NCBI GenBank assembly: GCA_964555645.1
Contig: CAZKTA010000024.1
Coordinates: forward strand, 1 to 36,999
Direction: 5' to 3'
Length of the DNA: 36,999 nt
Source: DTLC01 sp964555645
Lineage (GTDB): Bacteria; Verrucomicrobiota; Verrucomicrobiia; Limisphaerales; DTLC01
Shown here: in pieces, positions 35,613-36,999 of the stretch
Position numbering within the stretch: the first letter of the stretch is position 1
Layout of the letters: the number at the start of each line of letters is the position of its first letter
The notes under the pieces: model-generated
The model's database searches: none
Told to the model about the DNA's origin: nothing
Seen by the model: the letters and a program-made list of their open reading frames with translations, nothing else
Position numbers and translations under genes: made by a program

Positions 35613-36052
35613 AGCAAAATTCGTAGCAAGAAACACCCGACTTGGCAAAGAACCGTTTTTTGCGGGTACAGTTCCAGATGCTAAATCCTGGGCACGCAGC
35701 AGTAATTTGTGTCGCGCGTAGCGGGCACCAACGCTCCGCACGAGTCAATGTGCCGACTACAACGGCCGCAGCTTCACAATCCTTAAAGGATCCAAGAACA
35801 ACTCTCTAGCCACGCCGCGTGAGCATGAGTCGAGAAGTGTAGTGCAGGCGTTTTGCAGGAAAACAGCCGCAAGACTGACATTTTACAGTTTATGTGAGGC
35901 TGGCGATTTTCCGGCCATGACACAGTAAGAATTCGGTAAATACATCCATAGCCATACAGTAGGTGCTGAGCGCCCTAAGTTCAACTATCGCCTGTGGTGT
36001 TACAGCATGGCTAGGCTTGCTCCCAGTTTAGCAACCCCTACGGGACTATGAT
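35613..36052. other. Region upstream of argB
   Basis: 440 bases with no credible gene. It holds a weak minus-strand promoter candidate next to argB (35620-35648) and a 13-base palindrome ATCCTT-A-AAGGAT at 35779-35791 that could be an operator. No arginine-repressor consensus was recognised. Confidence 0.4.
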
Positions 36053-36540
36053 TCAGTTCGTAGTTCCGGAACCAACCATGTTGGTTCGGTGGCGGGATAA
36101 CTGTTGGACGGTCTCATTGCCGAAGGCGGTTTTGCCGATGGGATTATGCAATTCGCGCGTCCAGCCGAAGAGGTGATTTGGCTTCAAGATGTGCAATCCC
36201 GGCTTTGCGGCTGTGCTGTCAATTTACAGATTTCGGCCGCCGGCAAGCCACATGCTTGGCTGTGTTCCAATTGCATCCAAACCGACAAAGTAGCTGATAT
36301 TCGTGTTTGAAAGTTTTCCAACGAGTCGATAAACTGCCCCCTGTCAATCGGACATGTCAAAACGATCGGCGGGACGAGCTCGTTCGACATGGCTCTGAAC
36401 TGCTGGTGCAGCTCGGACGACCCCGTGAATTCCGTTGTACCCCCAAAATTTGTAGAGATGCGCACTGGGAAAAAATCTGGATGCTCGTTTGCCCAAAACC
36501 AGTGTGCCAAACCTATCTGTTTCAGCCCAGAAACACACTG
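36053..36540 (-). pseudogene. Decayed prepilin-like (type II secretion pseudopilin/DUF1559-type) gene fragment
   Basis: The minus strand from 36540 reads CVSGLKQIGLAHWFWANEHP, then DFFPVRISTNFGGTTEF, AMSNELVPPIVLTCPIDRGQ and SLENFQTR. This is the body of the prepilin-like proteins abundant in Verrucomicrobia. Near 36305-36312 the frame shifts and continues as NISYFVGLDAIGTQPSMWLA with GGRNL, is broken by a TAA at 36226-36224, and resumes to the family end (TRELHNPIGKTAFGNETVQQ, then LS) with a TGA near 36055-36053. The N-terminal methylation site and helix are missing; upstream is Rhs sequence. One frameshift, one stop and a lost start show it is not functional. Confidence 0.72.
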
Positions 36541-36999
36541 CATTTGCCGCACACAACCCAAACGGGTCAATCAGGCTCACTGGATTCCCGTCGGCATACA
36601 CATAAAAGTTCAGCCCGCCAGCAAACCCAATCGGATCAGGATTTAGGAAGCGGCACAGATACGGGTTGTAATACCGCGCACGCATGTAGAGTAACCCATT
36701 CGGGTCGGTTTGAACGCCATATCTCCCGTTGAACAGGAAGGGCGTGTCGTTCGTGCCAGTGCGGTGGGTCATCAGCCCGTAAGTTGAATACTCAATCCGG
36801 TCAGTCGGAATTCCATTGCCATCCGTCAGCGCCACAGTGCTGCCGCGATAATCGTAGTGATAGGTCAGGACATTGGTGCTGTTGGCCGTCTCCGTCACCT
36901 CGTAGAGCAACCCCAGGCCATAAATGTAGTAGTTGGTTACGCCAGGGCGGATGCGCATGAGGACTTGCGAGAGAGCTGCATTGGGGTTGATGATAAAGC
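36344..36999 (-). CDS. Rhs/YD-repeat protein, C-terminal end, cut by right edge
   Basis: The minus-strand frame is open from the window edge (FIINPNAALSQVLMRIRPG) to a stop at 36344. The Rhs-associated core is plain: YHYDYRGSTVALTD, RYGVQTDPNGLLYMRARYYN and LCRFLNPDPIGFAGGLNFYV, ending in IDPFGL at 36571-36554. In Rhs proteins a variable tip, often a toxin, follows this point. Here the remaining 70 or so codons are an out-of-frame reading of the prepilin-like fragment at 36053-36540, so the tip is probably junk produced by a rearrangement rather than an effector. No immunity gene is seen after it. The large N-terminal part lies outside the window. Confidence 0.75.
   Translation of the reverse strand, partial: FIINPNAALSQVLMRIRPGVTNYYIYGLGLLYEVTETANSTNVLTYHYDYRGSTVALTDGNGIPTDRIEYSTYGLMTHRTGTNDTPFLFNGRYGVQTDPNGLLYMRARYYNPYLCRFLNPDPIGFAGGLNFYVYADGNPVSLIDPFGLCAANAVCFWAETDRFGTLVLGKRASRFFPSAHLYKFWGYNGIHGVVRAAPAVQSHVERARPADRFDMSD

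Noticed and set aside
36344..36553. Rhs C-terminal tip as a polymorphic toxin
   Set aside because: The residues are an out-of-frame reading of a prepilin-like gene, and no immunity gene follows.

Overview
The window looks like chromosome of a free-living, polysaccharide-degrading bacterium of the Verrucomicrobiota, probably related to Pedosphaera/Limisphaerales. This is inferred from content, not from a database search. The pointers are many exported glycosidases with carbohydrate-binding modules, a LamG/Ig-like surface protein with a verrucomicrobial-type C-terminal tail, a histidine kinase with a PA14 and OB-like ectodomain, tandem alpha-helical W-A..DP.AA repeat proteins, a DUF5989/SxtJ/SGNH-TPR cluster, a YD/Rhs gene end and a decayed prepilin-like gene. 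No SusC/SusD pair is present, so this is not a Bacteroidetes-type PUL.

Layout. Bases 1-1614 (minus): two neighbouring helical-repeat proteins, the first cut by the window edge. Bases 1683-3311 (minus): exported GH5 enzyme with a ricin-type lectin domain, closed by a clear terminator. Bases 3998-18641 (plus): a run of GH2, GH43, GH29 and GH97 enzymes followed by a histidine kinase and a NarL/LuxR response regulator, probably one functional locus. Bases 18898-23013: a large LamG/Ig-like secreted protein with a CRP-like palindrome in front and a strong terminator behind. Bases 23090-23347: a MITE-like element with inverted ends and a candidate 6-bp target duplication. Bases 23385-26150: two tiny genes missed by ordinary length cut-offs (DUF5989 and an SxtJ-like tail) and an SGNH hydrolase/TPR protein. 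Bases 26882-31337: divergent GH127 and GH43 genes. Bases 32364-35612 (minus): argB-argD-argF. Bases 36053-36999 (minus): the end of an Rhs/YD-repeat gene running out of frame into a prepilin-like pseudogene.

How the genes work together. The glycosidases would remove fucose (GH29), alpha-galactose or alpha-glucose (GH97), beta-galactose (GH2), xylose or arabinose (two GH43) and beta-L-arabinofuranose (GH127), with GH5 cutting a beta-glucan or beta-mannan backbone. That set fits branched, fucosylated and arabinosylated plant or algal wall glycans. The sensor kinase beside them has a putative sugar-binding PA14 ectodomain and probably senses a breakdown product. The arginine operon is ordinary biosynthesis. 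The least understood parts are the DUF5989/SxtJ/SGNH cluster, which lacks the carbamoyltransferase often found with it, and the small inverted-repeat element in front of it.
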